A stretch of 64,000 nucleotides of DNA from Bradyrhizobium sp. G127 (lineage in GTDB: Bacteria > Pseudomonadota > Alphaproteobacteria > Rhizobiales > Xanthobacteraceae): the NCBI RefSeq assembly GCF_021502575.1, contig NZ_JAKFGN010000001.1, forward strand, positions 1,736,001 through 1,800,000, read 5' to 3'. A model generated the notes under the pieces. That model saw nothing but the letters and a program-made list of their open reading frames with translations. It made no database searches and was not told where the DNA came from. Below are positions 1 through 7,709 of the stretch, piece after piece (positions within the stretch are counted from its first letter, which is position 1; every line of letters starts with the position of its first letter). A program made the position numbers and the translations under genes.

Positions 1-618
1 AATGTGATGGCGATTGCGCCGACGGCGACGATCTCCAACATCTGCGGCGTGGCGCAGTCCATCGAGCCCGCCTATCAGAACCTCTACGTCAAATCGAACA
101 TGTCCGGCGACTTCACCGAGGTGAACGAATTTCTCGTCCGTGACCTGAAGGCGCGCGGCCTGTGGGACGAGGTGATGGTCTCCGACCTGAAATATTTCGA
201 CGGCAGCGTCGGGGCCATCGACCGCGTGCCGGACGACCTCAAGCTGCTTTATGCAACGGCGTTCGAGATCGACAGCGCGTGGCTGATCGAGGCAGCGGCA
301 CGGCGGCAGAAGTGGATCGATCAGGCGCAGTCGCTCAACCTGTACATAGCCAATCCGTCAGGCAAGAAGCTCGATCAACTGTACCGGCTGGCATGGGCGC
401 GGGGTCTGAAGACCACTTATTACCTGCGCTCGCGCAGCGCCACCCATGTCGAGAAGTCGACGCTGAAAGGCACCGACGGCAAGCTCAATGCCGTGTCGTC
501 GTCGTCGCACGCCGCGTTGCCGGTCAACAAGCCCATCGTGGTGCCGCAGACGGCGCCCGATCTGTCCGATGTGATGGCGTGCTCGATCGACAATCCCGAT
601 TGCGAGGCGTGTCAGTAA
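1..618 (+). CDS. nrdA: Ribonucleoside-diphosphate reductase alpha subunit, C-terminal part (5' end outside window)
   Basis: This is the last 205 codons of the large catalytic subunit of an aerobic class I ribonucleotide reductase, which reduces ribonucleoside diphosphates to deoxy forms in the cytoplasm. The reading frame is open from base 1, so the start lies to the left. Visible hallmarks are the SIEPAYQNLYVK stretch near the beginning, the TTYYLRS motif with the paired tyrosines of the radical-transfer path, and the C-terminal tail DNPDCEACQ, whose two cysteines re-reduce the active site. The gene is followed after 73 bases by nrdB on the same strand, the usual operon order. The partner beta subunit appears to be class Ic. 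Confidence 0.95.
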   Translation, partial: NVMAIAPTATISNICGVAQSIEPAYQNLYVKSNMSGDFTEVNEFLVRDLKARGLWDEVMVSDLKYFDGSVGAIDRVPDDLKLLYATAFEIDSAWLIEAAARRQKWIDQAQSLNLYIANPSGKKLDQLYRLAWARGLKTTYYLRSRSATHVEKSTLKGTDGKLNAVSSSSHAALPVNKPIVVPQTAPDLSDVMACSIDNPDCEACQ

Positions 619-625
619 TCCTCAC

Positions 626-649
626 CTCTCCCCGTAAGAACGGGGAGAG
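626..649. repeat. Dispersed palindrome, CTCTCCCCG family, copy 1
   Basis: A perfect 9-bp inverted repeat, CTCTCCCCG and CGGGGAGAG, with a 6-base loop lies between nrdA and nrdB. A second copy with the same arms sits at 18957-18980. There is no T run, so it is not a standard terminator. It resembles the short palindromic repeats scattered between genes in this bacterial group. Confidence 0.7.
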
Positions 650-691
650 CGAGCCGCAGTCCCAGTTTCAATGATTTTCAGGAACATCCCC

Positions 692-1840
692 ATGCTCGAC
701 TGGTCCGACACGTCACCGAACAAGGTCCTCAACACGCTTCCGCCCATCCTGACCGGCCAGCCCGCAGCCGCGGACCAGACCGGCCTTGATTCAACAGGCC
801 TTGGCGAGATCGACCGCAACGGCGGCCGCGTGTCGGTGGACGACAAGGCGATGATCAACTGCCGCGCCGACGTCAATCAGTTGCTGCCGCTGAAATACAA
901 ATGGGCGTGGGAGAAATATCTCGCCGGCTGCAACAACCACTGGATGCCGACTGAGGTCTCGATGCAGGCCGACATCGCGCTGTGGAAGTCACGGGACGGC
1001 CTGACCGAGGACGAGCGCCGCGCCATCAAGCGTAATCTCGGATTCTTCGCCGCGTCAGAAAGCCTCGTCGCCAACAACATCGTGCTGGCGATCTATCGCC
1101 ATCTCACCAACCCGGAGTGCCGCCAGTATCTGCTGCGTCAGGCGTTCGAGGAGGCGGTGCATACCCACACCTTCCAGTACATCGTCGAAAGCCTCGGCCT
1201 CGACGAGGGCGAACTGTTCAACATGTACCGCGAGGTGCCGTCGATCACCGACAAGGCGGCATGGGCGCTCAAGCACACCCAGCATCTTGACGATGCCAGC
1301 TTCAGGACCGGAACGCCGGAGGCGGATCAGGCCTTCCTGCGCGATCTCGTCGCGTTCTATGTGATTTTCGAGGGCATGTGGTTCTACACCGGTTTTGCGC
1401 AGATTCTCTCGCTCGGCCGCCGCAACAAGATGGTCGGCATCGCCGAGCAGTACCAATACATCCTGCGTGACGAATCCATCCACCTGAATTTCGGCATCGA
1501 CGTTATCAATCAAATCAAGATCGAGAATCCGCATCTGTGGACGCGCGAATTCCAGGACGAGGTGCGCGGCATGATCCGCGAGGCGGCCGAACTCGAAGCG
1601 GCCTATGGCCGGGACACCATGCCCCGCGGCTTTCTCGGCCTGAATGCGGCGCTGTGCGAGCAGTACATGCACTTCATCGCCAACCGGCGCTGCGCCCAGC
1701 TCGGGTTGATGCGCGTGTTCGATGAGGCCGAGAACCCGTTTCCCTGGATGTCGGAAGCGATGGATCTCAAGAAGGAGAAGAACTTCTTCGAGACCCGCGT
1801 GATCGAATATCAAAACGGCGGCGCCCTGAGCTGGGAATGA
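692..1840 (+). CDS. nrdB: Ribonucleoside-diphosphate reductase beta subunit, class Ic-like (Phe in place of radical Tyr)
   Basis: This is the metal-cofactor subunit that generates the oxidising equivalent for NrdA. The start at 692 is chosen because AGGA lies 8 bases upstream; an in-frame ATG at 671 has no ribosome site. Counting from 692, the metal ligands are E123, E154, H157, E227, E261 and H264. The position that holds the radical tyrosine in E. coli NrdB (Tyr122) is F161, in EAVHTHTF. The first ligand is Glu instead of Asp. Both changes, and every spacing between ligands, match my recollection of the Chlamydia trachomatis class Ic enzyme (E89, E120, H123, F127, E193, E227, H230), which uses a Mn/Fe centre. 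Family assignment is certain; class Ic chemistry is inferred. Confidence 0.93.
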   Translation: MLDWSDTSPNKVLNTLPPILTGQPAAADQTGLDSTGLGEIDRNGGRVSVDDKAMINCRADVNQLLPLKYKWAWEKYLAGCNNHWMPTEVSMQADIALWKSRDGLTEDERRAIKRNLGFFAASESLVANNIVLAIYRHLTNPECRQYLLRQAFEEAVHTHTFQYIVESLGLDEGELFNMYREVPSITDKAAWALKHTQHLDDASFRTGTPEADQAFLRDLVAFYVIFEGMWFYTGFAQILSLGRRNKMVGIAEQYQYILRDESIHLNFGIDVINQIKIENPHLWTREFQDEVRGMIREAAELEAAYGRDTMPRGFLGLNAALCEQYMHFIANRRCAQLGLMRVFDEAENPFPWMSEAMDLKKEKNFFETRVIEYQNGGALSWE

Positions 1841-1905
1841 TTTGTTAACTTTCGCCCGCCGCCGCCGGGAAAATCGCGCCGGATTGCACAAGACCGCAAC
1901 ACGAT

Positions 1906-1926
1906 GCCCGCATTGCGGGCGTTTTT
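1906..1926 (+). terminator. Rho-independent terminator of nrdAB
   Basis: A 6-bp GC stem, GCCCGC and GCGGGC with loop ATT, is followed by GTTTTT. It lies 66 bases after the nrdB stop and upstream of the chemoreceptor start, so it probably ends the nrdAB transcript. Confidence 0.7.
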
Positions 1927-2041
1927 GCCGCCCGCAAGGTATGAGTTTACGACGTATTATCCTCTTCAATTTACCATGAGCTTCAGTCAGCTGGGCCGCC
2001 GGCCGGCTCGGCATGCAAAAAGAATTTTTGGGGGAATGAGA

Positions 2042-4090
2042 ATGGGCTGGTTCAGGGGCGCTTCGACGAAGCAGAAGGCAAAGGTCGGCTTCCTCGCAAA
2101 TCTCAGATTCCGGACCAAGATCATCCTCGGCTTTATCGCGGTGCTTGGCATTTCCGCGGTCAATATGGGCATCGCCTATTTCGGCTTCGAGCGCATTGCC
2201 CGGGAAATCCAGTCCTATCAAGGCATCGTTGCCGAGACAGACAGTGCGCGCGAGATCGACCGCGAATTGGCGAGCTATCAGCTTCTTGCAAAATATTACG
2301 TGATGACCGGGACGTCGGACGACGAGTCGAATGCGCGCTCGGCGGAAATCGGGCTCGGCAGCGCCATCGCGCAGGCAGCGCGGGTGGCGACCGGCGACAC
2401 CCAGAAGAGCATTCTGAAGCTGTCCGCCAGCTACAGTGATTTCGCGAAGCTGTTTGGCGAGACCGTCGCGCTGAAGACGGAGAATGCCACGATCGCTTCG
2501 AACCAGTTGCTCCGGATGGGCAATACCATCCGCTACAAGTTCGACGACCTTGCTGATACCGCGATACTCGCGGGTCTGACGTCACTGCATTCCACGGTCA
2601 AGGAACTGGCGCCGCAGTCGGCGGCCATCACCTCCAATATCACGAACTATGTGGCCCGGCCGGACAAGACCGTCGCAGCCAGCGCCGGCGCCCGCATCCA
2701 GATGCTGAAGAACAGCCTCAGTTCGCTGTCCGCCGAGGATGAAAAGCTGAAGCCTAAAATGGTGGAAATTTCGGAGCAGCTCGAAGCCTATCACGCGGCG
2801 TTTGCGAAGTTCGTCGCGAATACCGCCAAGATTGACGAGCTCTCCGCAAAGATGACCAAGGCGGCCGACGAGGTGACCGGGCAGGCGCGGGTCATCAAGG
2901 GTGGCCTGCTTGCTCAGCAGGAGAAGGTTGCGACCGAATCCGCCGCCACGGCGCACTCGACCGGCCAGTTCGTGACGATTCTCGGCGGCGCGGGTGTCGC
3001 GTTCGGCGCGTTGCTGGCATGGATGCTCGGGCAGGGGATTTCCCGGCCGATGATCGGCATGTGCGCCGCGATGCGTGAGCTTGCCGGCGGCAATTTCGAC
3101 GTCGTGCTGCCGGGCCTGGGCCGCAAGGACGAGATCGGCGAGATGGCGGCTGCCGTCGAGGAGTTCAAGATGCGGGCCGTCGCCAAGGCGGAAAGCGATG
3201 CCGCCGAGCGCGAAGTGCAGAACAGGTCGGCCACCGAGGCACGCAGCGCGGAGCTTCATCGCTTCGCCGACAATTTCGAGACCGCCGTCGGCGTCATCGT
3301 GTCGAGCGTATCGTCGTCGGCAAGCCAGCTGGAATCCTCCGCCACCACCCTGACGCGCACGGTGGATGCCGCGCAGGAACTTTCGGGCCGGGTCGCGAGC
3401 GCTTCGGAAGAAGCATCCACCAACGTTCAGTCCGTCGCGGCGGCGACAGAGGAACTGTCAGCGTCCGTGATCGAGATCGGCCGGCAGGTTCAGGAGTCGA
3501 GCCGGATCGCGGCGGCAGCGGTATCGCAGGCCGAGGCCACCGATGCGCGGATCGCGAAGCTGTCGCGGGCGGCGCAGGAGATCGGCGACGTGGTCAAGCT
3601 GATCACTGCCATTGCCGAGCAGACCAACCTGCTGGCGCTGAACGCGACCATCGAGGCCGCGCGGGCGGGCGAGGCAGGACGCGGCTTTGCCGTGGTCGCA
3701 TCCGAAGTAAAGTCGCTGGCGAGCCAGACCGCGAAGGCGACCGACGAGATTTCGTCGCATATCGCCGGCATGCAGGAAGCAACGCAGGAGTCCGTGTTCG
3801 CCATCAAGGAGATCGGCGACACCATCGGCCAGATTTCGAAGATCGCCGGCAATATCGCAGCGGCCATCGAGCAGCAAAGCACGGCAACCACCGAGATCGC
3901 CCGCAATGTGCAGAATGCCGCCAGCGGCACCGCCGAAATCGCCGAGAACATTTCCGAGGTCAATCGCGGCGCCAGTGAAACCGGCACGGCTTCCGGCGAG
4001 GTCCTGAGTTCGGCGCAGACGCTCGCGGTCGAAAGCACGCGCCTTCGTCAGGAACTCGATCGCTTCATGGCGAACATCCGGGCGGCGTGA
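2042..4090 (+). CDS. Methyl-accepting chemotaxis protein
   Basis: This is a membrane chemoreceptor of 682 residues that signals to CheA/CheW. A first transmembrane helix spans about residues 27-48. A periplasmic region of about 260 residues follows, mostly predicted helix and perhaps of the HBM type. A second membrane helix lies near 310-333, then a HAMP linker and a long cytoplasmic signalling coiled coil. The highly conserved hairpin NLLALNATIEAARAGEAGRG is present. The start at 2042 follows GGGGG at good distance. An in-frame extension up to 1904 would run through the nrdAB terminator and is rejected. The C-terminus lacks a visible NWETF-like CheR tether. The ligand cannot be read from the sequence. 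Confidence 0.93.
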   Translation: MGWFRGASTKQKAKVGFLANLRFRTKIILGFIAVLGISAVNMGIAYFGFERIAREIQSYQGIVAETDSAREIDRELASYQLLAKYYVMTGTSDDESNARSAEIGLGSAIAQAARVATGDTQKSILKLSASYSDFAKLFGETVALKTENATIASNQLLRMGNTIRYKFDDLADTAILAGLTSLHSTVKELAPQSAAITSNITNYVARPDKTVAASAGARIQMLKNSLSSLSAEDEKLKPKMVEISEQLEAYHAAFAKFVANTAKIDELSAKMTKAADEVTGQARVIKGGLLAQQEKVATESAATAHSTGQFVTILGGAGVAFGALLAWMLGQGISRPMIGMCAAMRELAGGNFDVVLPGLGRKDEIGEMAAAVEEFKMRAVAKAESDAAEREVQNRSATEARSAELHRFADNFETAVGVIVSSVSSSASQLESSATTLTRTVDAAQELSGRVASASEEASTNVQSVAAATEELSASVIEIGRQVQESSRIAAAAVSQAEATDARIAKLSRAAQEIGDVVKLITAIAEQTNLLALNATIEAARAGEAGRGFAVVASEVKSLASQTAKATDEISSHIAGMQEATQESVFAIKEIGDTIGQISKIAGNIAAAIEQQSTATTEIARNVQNAASGTAEIAENISEVNRGASETGTASGEVLSSAQTLAVESTRLRQELDRFMANIRAA

Positions 4091-4134
4091 TGCAGGTCGC
4101 GATCGTTAAGGTGGCGCGCACAATCTCCATTCAG

Positions 4135-4257
4135 GTCGTCCCGGCGCAGGCCGGGACCCATACTCCCTGAGTTTTCGATTGAATGGGATGCCGGAGCGGT
4201 CTTCTCGCATCATTTTGATGTTTGGTGGTTATGGGTCCCAGCCTGCGCCGGGACGAC
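4135..4257. repeat. 28-bp near-perfect inverted repeat (GTCGTCCCGG family)
   Basis: The arm at 4135-4162 begins GTCGTCCCGGCGCAGG and ends GGGACCCATA. It is repeated in inverted orientation at 4230-4257 with 27 of 28 bases matching, around a 67-bp spacer. Each arm also contains its own shorter palindrome. Related single copies lie at 50370-50395 and 59644-59669. The element sits between two convergent genes and could be a small non-coding mobile unit or a transcript-ending hairpin. It fills the chemoreceptor/MarR gap. Confidence 0.75.
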
Positions 4258-4288
4258 ATCCTGTGCGTGATCCGCGCCGAATCCAAAT

Positions 4289-4768
4289 CTAATACGCGCC
4301 CTTCTTCGCGCGCGTATCCCTGGTGCTTTGGGCCAGATCGAGACGCTGCTCGATCTTGCCGAGCATCTGCGCGAAGTCCTTGCGCTCCGCCGCGGTGAGG
4401 CAGGACAGGATGTCCTGCTCCTTGCGGAGCAGCCGCGGAATCAACTCCTCATAAAGTGCACGGCCCTTGCGCGTGAGCTGCAACGCAAGCTCGCGCCGGT
4501 CGTCCTCGTTCTCCACCCGCTCGATCAGTTGCTGTTCCAGCAGATGGGCGACCGCGCGGCTGATGGTCGATTTATGCGTCCGCGTGCAATAGGCGATGTA
4601 CTGCGCGGTGCAGGCGTCGTCTCGAAAGCCCAGCGTGGCCAGCACCCGCCATTCCGGAATATCGAGGCCATAGCGCTCGCCATATTCGCTGGCGAGTTCC
4701 GCGCTGACCTCTGCCGCAAGGCGATTCAGGCGGAACGGCATGAACTTGAAGAGATCGAGTGTGGTCAA
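4289..4768 (-). CDS. MarR-family transcriptional regulator of the aromatic cluster
   Basis: This is a 159-residue winged-helix regulator. The middle segment WRVLATLGFRDDACTAQYIAYCTRTHKSTISRAVAHLLEQQL is the DNA-binding helix-turn-helix and wing, followed by the DDRR wing tip typical of MarR. The start is taken as TTG at 4768 because the LDLFKFMPFRLNRLA segment before the first ATG (4741) looks conserved in the family. It is divergent from the flavin hydroxylase gene. The shared promoter carries a perfect palindrome over a TATAAT box, so it probably represses the hydroxylase-homogentisate operon and responds to an aromatic acid. The ligand is unknown. Confidence 0.9.
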   Translation of the reverse strand: MTTLDLFKFMPFRLNRLAAEVSAELASEYGERYGLDIPEWRVLATLGFRDDACTAQYIAYCTRTHKSTISRAVAHLLEQQLIERVENEDDRRELALQLTRKGRALYEELIPRLLRKEQDILSCLTAAERKDFAQMLGKIEQRLDLAQSTRDTRAKKGAY

Positions 4769-4811
4769 GGATCGCGTCCGGTTCAGCCAAAGAGTCTGGA
4801 ATGTCCAGTTG

Positions 4812-4831
4812 GTTGCAGTTGCAACTATAAT
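4812..4831 (+). promoter_or_regulatory. MarR-type operator abutting a consensus -10 box
   Basis: GTTGCAGTTGCAAC at 4812-4825 is a perfect inverted repeat (arms GTTGCA and TGCAAC). It is directly followed by TATAAT at 4826-4831, in the divergent region between the MarR gene and the hydroxylase gene. A protein bound here would block RNA polymerase. No good -35 hexamer is visible at the right spacing. Confidence 0.6.
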
Positions 4832-4893
4832 ACCGGTGATCTATCCTGTTGGCCAGAGCCTCGTCCAAGAGGCCGATCAAGCAGGGTTGAAAC

Positions 4894-6516
4894 GTGTCGC
4901 AATCCCCCACCATCCAGTTCGGCTATCGCCGCCATTCCGATCAGGATCGCCCGGCCACCAAGGCCGCGCGCCATCCTGTGGTTGTTGTCGGCGCGGGACC
5001 GGTCGGGCTGACGCTGGCGATCGACCTTGCCCAGCGCGGCCATGCCGTTGTGGTTCTCGATGATGCCGACAGGATCGGCGAGGGCTCGCGGGCGATCTGT
5101 TTCTCGAAACGCTCGCTGGAAGTGTGGGACCGTCTCGGCGTCGGCGAACGCATGGTCGAGAAGGGTGTGGTCTGGAAGGTCGGCAAGATCTTTCTCAAGG
5201 ACGACCTGGTCTATCAGTTCGACCTGTTGCCGGAAGACGGCCACAAGATGCCGGCCTTCATCAATCTCCAGCAGTACTACGCCGAGGCCTTTCTGGTCGA
5301 CCGCATCAGGGAATTGCCGCAGGTCGATCTGCGCTGGCGCAACAAGGTCGCCGGACTGGAGCAGCGCAACGATCACGTTGTCCTCGCCATCGATACGCCG
5401 GACGGGCGCTATCATCTGAAGGCCGATTTTGTGATCGCCTGCGACGGCGCACGTTCGGCGCTGCGCGGATTCGTCGGCGCGGAGTTTTCCGGCGAGGTCT
5501 TTGAGGACCAGTTCCTGATCGCGGACGTCAAGATGACGGCGGCGTTTCCGACCGAACGCTGGTTCTGGTTCGATCCGCCGTTCCATGCCGGGCAATCGGC
5601 GCTGCTGCATCGCCAGCCCGACGATGTCTGGCGCATCGACCTGCAGCTGGGGCCGGATGCCGATCCTGCCGTCGAGCGGCTGCCGCAGAATGTGCGGCCG
5701 CGAATCGAGCGGATGCTGGGTCATGCGAATTTCGATTTCGAATGGATTTCGATCTACAAGTTCCAGTGCCGCCGGATGCAGCGCTTCGTGCATGAGCGCG
5801 TGATCTTCGCCGGTGATTCCGCGCATCAGGTCTCGCCATTCGGCGCGCGGGGCGCGAATTCCGGACTCGAAGACGCCGAAAACCTCGCATGGAAGCTCTC
5901 CATGATCCTGCGTGGTGAGGCGCCGATGGCGCTGCTCGACAGCTACGAGATCGAGCGCAGCGCCGCCGCCGACGAGAATATCCGCGCCTCGACCCGTTCG
6001 ACCGACTTCATCGCGCCGCATTCGGCGCAGGAACGCCGGATGCGGCAGGCGGTGCTGCGGCTGGCGAGGGAGACCGAATTTGCCAAACGCATGGTCAATG
6101 GCGGGCGGCTCTCGACGCCGTCGGTGTATGACTCGCCGCTGTCGACGCCCGATGCCGATGCCTGGGCCGCAGGGCCGCGCCCCGGTGCGCACATGATCGA
6201 TGCGCCGCTTGCCAGCGCGACGGGCGAGTCCGTCCATCTGACCGAGGTGAGAAAACCGTTCGATGGCTTCGTGCTGCTGCAATCGGGCAATGGAAACCAC
6301 GTGGAGACGAACGCCTGCAAGTCGATCCGGATCGGCGAATCCGCTTCGCTGCGCGATCCATCCGGCGGATTTGCGAAGCGCTATGACGTGGCGGACGGCG
6401 GGGCTTATTTGCTGCGCCCGGATGGCTACGTCGCGGCGCGATTCCGGAAGCCGACGGCGGCTGCTGTTGAGGCGGCCATTGCCCGCGCAACGGCACAGGC
6501 AGGAGCGATGTCATGA
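4894..6516 (+). CDS. mhaA: FAD-dependent aromatic hydroxylase, MhaA-like (probable 3-hydroxyphenylacetate 6-hydroxylase flavoprotein)
   Basis: This 540-residue protein belongs to the PheA/TfdB-type FAD monooxygenases. The FAD-binding motif VVVVGAGPVGLTLAIDLAQRGH lies near residues 29-50, and the second FAD/ribityl motif is FAGDSAHQVSPFGARGANSG near residue 305. The start is GTG at 4894 after AGGGTT. The gene overlaps by 4 bases a small DUF2783-type gene and leads directly into hmgA. From what is known of Pseudomonas putida U, a flavoprotein (MhaA) with a tiny coupling protein (MhaB) makes homogentisate from 3-hydroxyphenylacetate. The arrangement here fits that pair. The exact substrate is inferred; another meta-hydroxylated aromatic acid is possible. 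Confidence 0.75.
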   Translation: MSQSPTIQFGYRRHSDQDRPATKAARHPVVVVGAGPVGLTLAIDLAQRGHAVVVLDDADRIGEGSRAICFSKRSLEVWDRLGVGERMVEKGVVWKVGKIFLKDDLVYQFDLLPEDGHKMPAFINLQQYYAEAFLVDRIRELPQVDLRWRNKVAGLEQRNDHVVLAIDTPDGRYHLKADFVIACDGARSALRGFVGAEFSGEVFEDQFLIADVKMTAAFPTERWFWFDPPFHAGQSALLHRQPDDVWRIDLQLGPDADPAVERLPQNVRPRIERMLGHANFDFEWISIYKFQCRRMQRFVHERVIFAGDSAHQVSPFGARGANSGLEDAENLAWKLSMILRGEAPMALLDSYEIERSAAADENIRASTRSTDFIAPHSAQERRMRQAVLRLARETEFAKRMVNGGRLSTPSVYDSPLSTPDADAWAAGPRPGAHMIDAPLASATGESVHLTEVRKPFDGFVLLQSGNGNHVETNACKSIRIGESASLRDPSGGFAKRYDVADGGAYLLRPDGYVAARFRKPTAAAVEAAIARATAQAGAMS

Positions 6517-6752
6517 CGCTCTCGACGCAATCGAATTTTTCCGATCCGGACGGTGCCTATCGTCTGGTGGTGGAGGCGCATCGAGGCCTGAGCGATGAGG
6601 ACAGCGCGTTGCTCGACACGTCGCTGGTGCTGATCCTCGCCAATCACATCGGCGATACCGACGTGCTGCGGGAGGCGATCGCGCTGGCCAAGCGGCAAAT
6701 CCTTCCCGACGGGACAGGCGGCAAGAAGACTTCAACAAAGGACAGCAAATGA
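6513..6752 (+). CDS. mhaB: Small DUF2783-family protein, MhaB-like coupling protein
   Basis: This is a 79-residue acidic protein with no signal peptide or membrane segment. It reads as two helical stretches, DPDGAYRLVVEAHRGLSDEDSALL and LVLILANHIGDTDVLREAIALAK. It overlaps the flavin hydroxylase by 4 bases (ATGA) and the next gene by 4 bases, so the three are translationally coupled. Small DUF2783 proteins occur beside this hydroxylase type, and a coupling role like MhaB of the P. putida 3-hydroxyphenylacetate hydroxylase is the likely job. Homology to MhaB itself could not be verified here. Confidence 0.65.
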   Translation: MTLSTQSNFSDPDGAYRLVVEAHRGLSDEDSALLDTSLVLILANHIGDTDVLREAIALAKRQILPDGTGGKKTSTKDSK

Positions 6753-7705
6753 CCGCAAAAGGCTTCGCTTCGACCGGGGACATGGCCGAGAAGAAAATCA
6801 CCTTCTCGGAGATCGGCCCCGACATCTACGCCTTTACCGCCGAGGGTGATCCCAACACTGCGGTGATTGTCGGTGACGATAGCTGCATGGTGTTCGACGC
6901 GCAGGCGACACCCGCGATGGCCCGCAGCGTGATCGACCGCGTGAAGAACGTGACCGACAAGCCGATCAAGTATGTCGTGCTGTCGCATTATCACGCGGTG
7001 CGCGTGCTCGGCGCGTCGGCCTACCACGCGCAGGGCATTATCGCCTCGCAGGAGACCCATCGTCTGATCATGGAGCGCGGCCAGCAGGACTGGGACTCGG
7101 AATTCGGCCGGTTTCCGCGATTGTTTCGTGACGCGGAAAGCATTCCCGGCCTGACCTGGCCGACGCTGACATTCGAGACCGGCATGACGCTCTATCTCGG
7201 CAAGCGCGAGGTGCAACTCATTCATCTCGGCGCGGGACACACCTCCGGCGATATCGTCGCGTGGGTGCCTGACGCGGAGGTGATGTGTTCCGGCGATCTG
7301 ATCGAGTTTCATTCGGCCTGCTATTGCGGCGATGCGCTGCTGCGCGAATGGCCGCTGACGCTGAACGAAATCCGCGACTTCAATCCCAAGGCGGTCGCGC
7401 CGGGCCGGGGCGACGCGCTGAAAGGGACCGCGACCGTCAATGAAGCCATCGCCATGACGCGCGATTTTGTCACTTCGCTCTACGGCTCGGCGGAACTGTC
7501 GGTGGCGAAGGGACGCACGCTCAAGGAGACCATGGCCGCGACCCGCGAGGTGATGGACCCGAAATTTTCCAGTTTCGCCATCTACGAACATTGTCTGCCG
7601 TTCAACGTATCCCGTGCCTTCGACGAGGCGTCGGGCGTCGACGATCCGGTGATCTGGACCGACAAGCGCGACCGCGAGATGTGGGCCGCCCTGCAAGGAG
7701 GATAG
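6749..7705 (+). CDS. Metallo-beta-lactamase-fold hydrolase with altered metal-binding motif
   Basis: This 318-residue cytoplasmic protein has the beta-lactamase fold. The first histidine motif, normally HxHxDH, reads H80-Y-H82-A-V84-R85, so the usual Asp and third His are replaced by Val and Arg. Later ligands are present: H164 in GAGHTSGD and D183 in CSGDLIEFH. It therefore may bind only one metal ion. It overlaps the coupling-protein gene by 4 bases and ends 4 bases before hmgA. That places it in the homogentisate operon, perhaps as an esterase or lactonase for a pathway intermediate. The reaction is not known. Confidence 0.82.
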   Translation: MTAKGFASTGDMAEKKITFSEIGPDIYAFTAEGDPNTAVIVGDDSCMVFDAQATPAMARSVIDRVKNVTDKPIKYVVLSHYHAVRVLGASAYHAQGIIASQETHRLIMERGQQDWDSEFGRFPRLFRDAESIPGLTWPTLTFETGMTLYLGKREVQLIHLGAGHTSGDIVAWVPDAEVMCSGDLIEFHSACYCGDALLREWPLTLNEIRDFNPKAVAPGRGDALKGTATVNEAIAMTRDFVTSLYGSAELSVAKGRTLKETMAATREVMDPKFSSFAIYEHCLPFNVSRAFDEASGVDDPVIWTDKRDREMWAALQGG

Positions 7706-7709
7706 CGCC

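Noticed and set aside
1055-2221. Long open frame antisense to nrdB
   Set aside because: It is a shadow of high-GC codon structure opposite a clear gene, has no family resemblance and spans the nrdAB terminator.
4825-6300. 491-codon open frame antisense to the flavin hydroxylase
   Set aside because: It mirrors the codon bias of the sense gene, is rich in Arg/His/Asp as such shadows are, and has no ribosome site.
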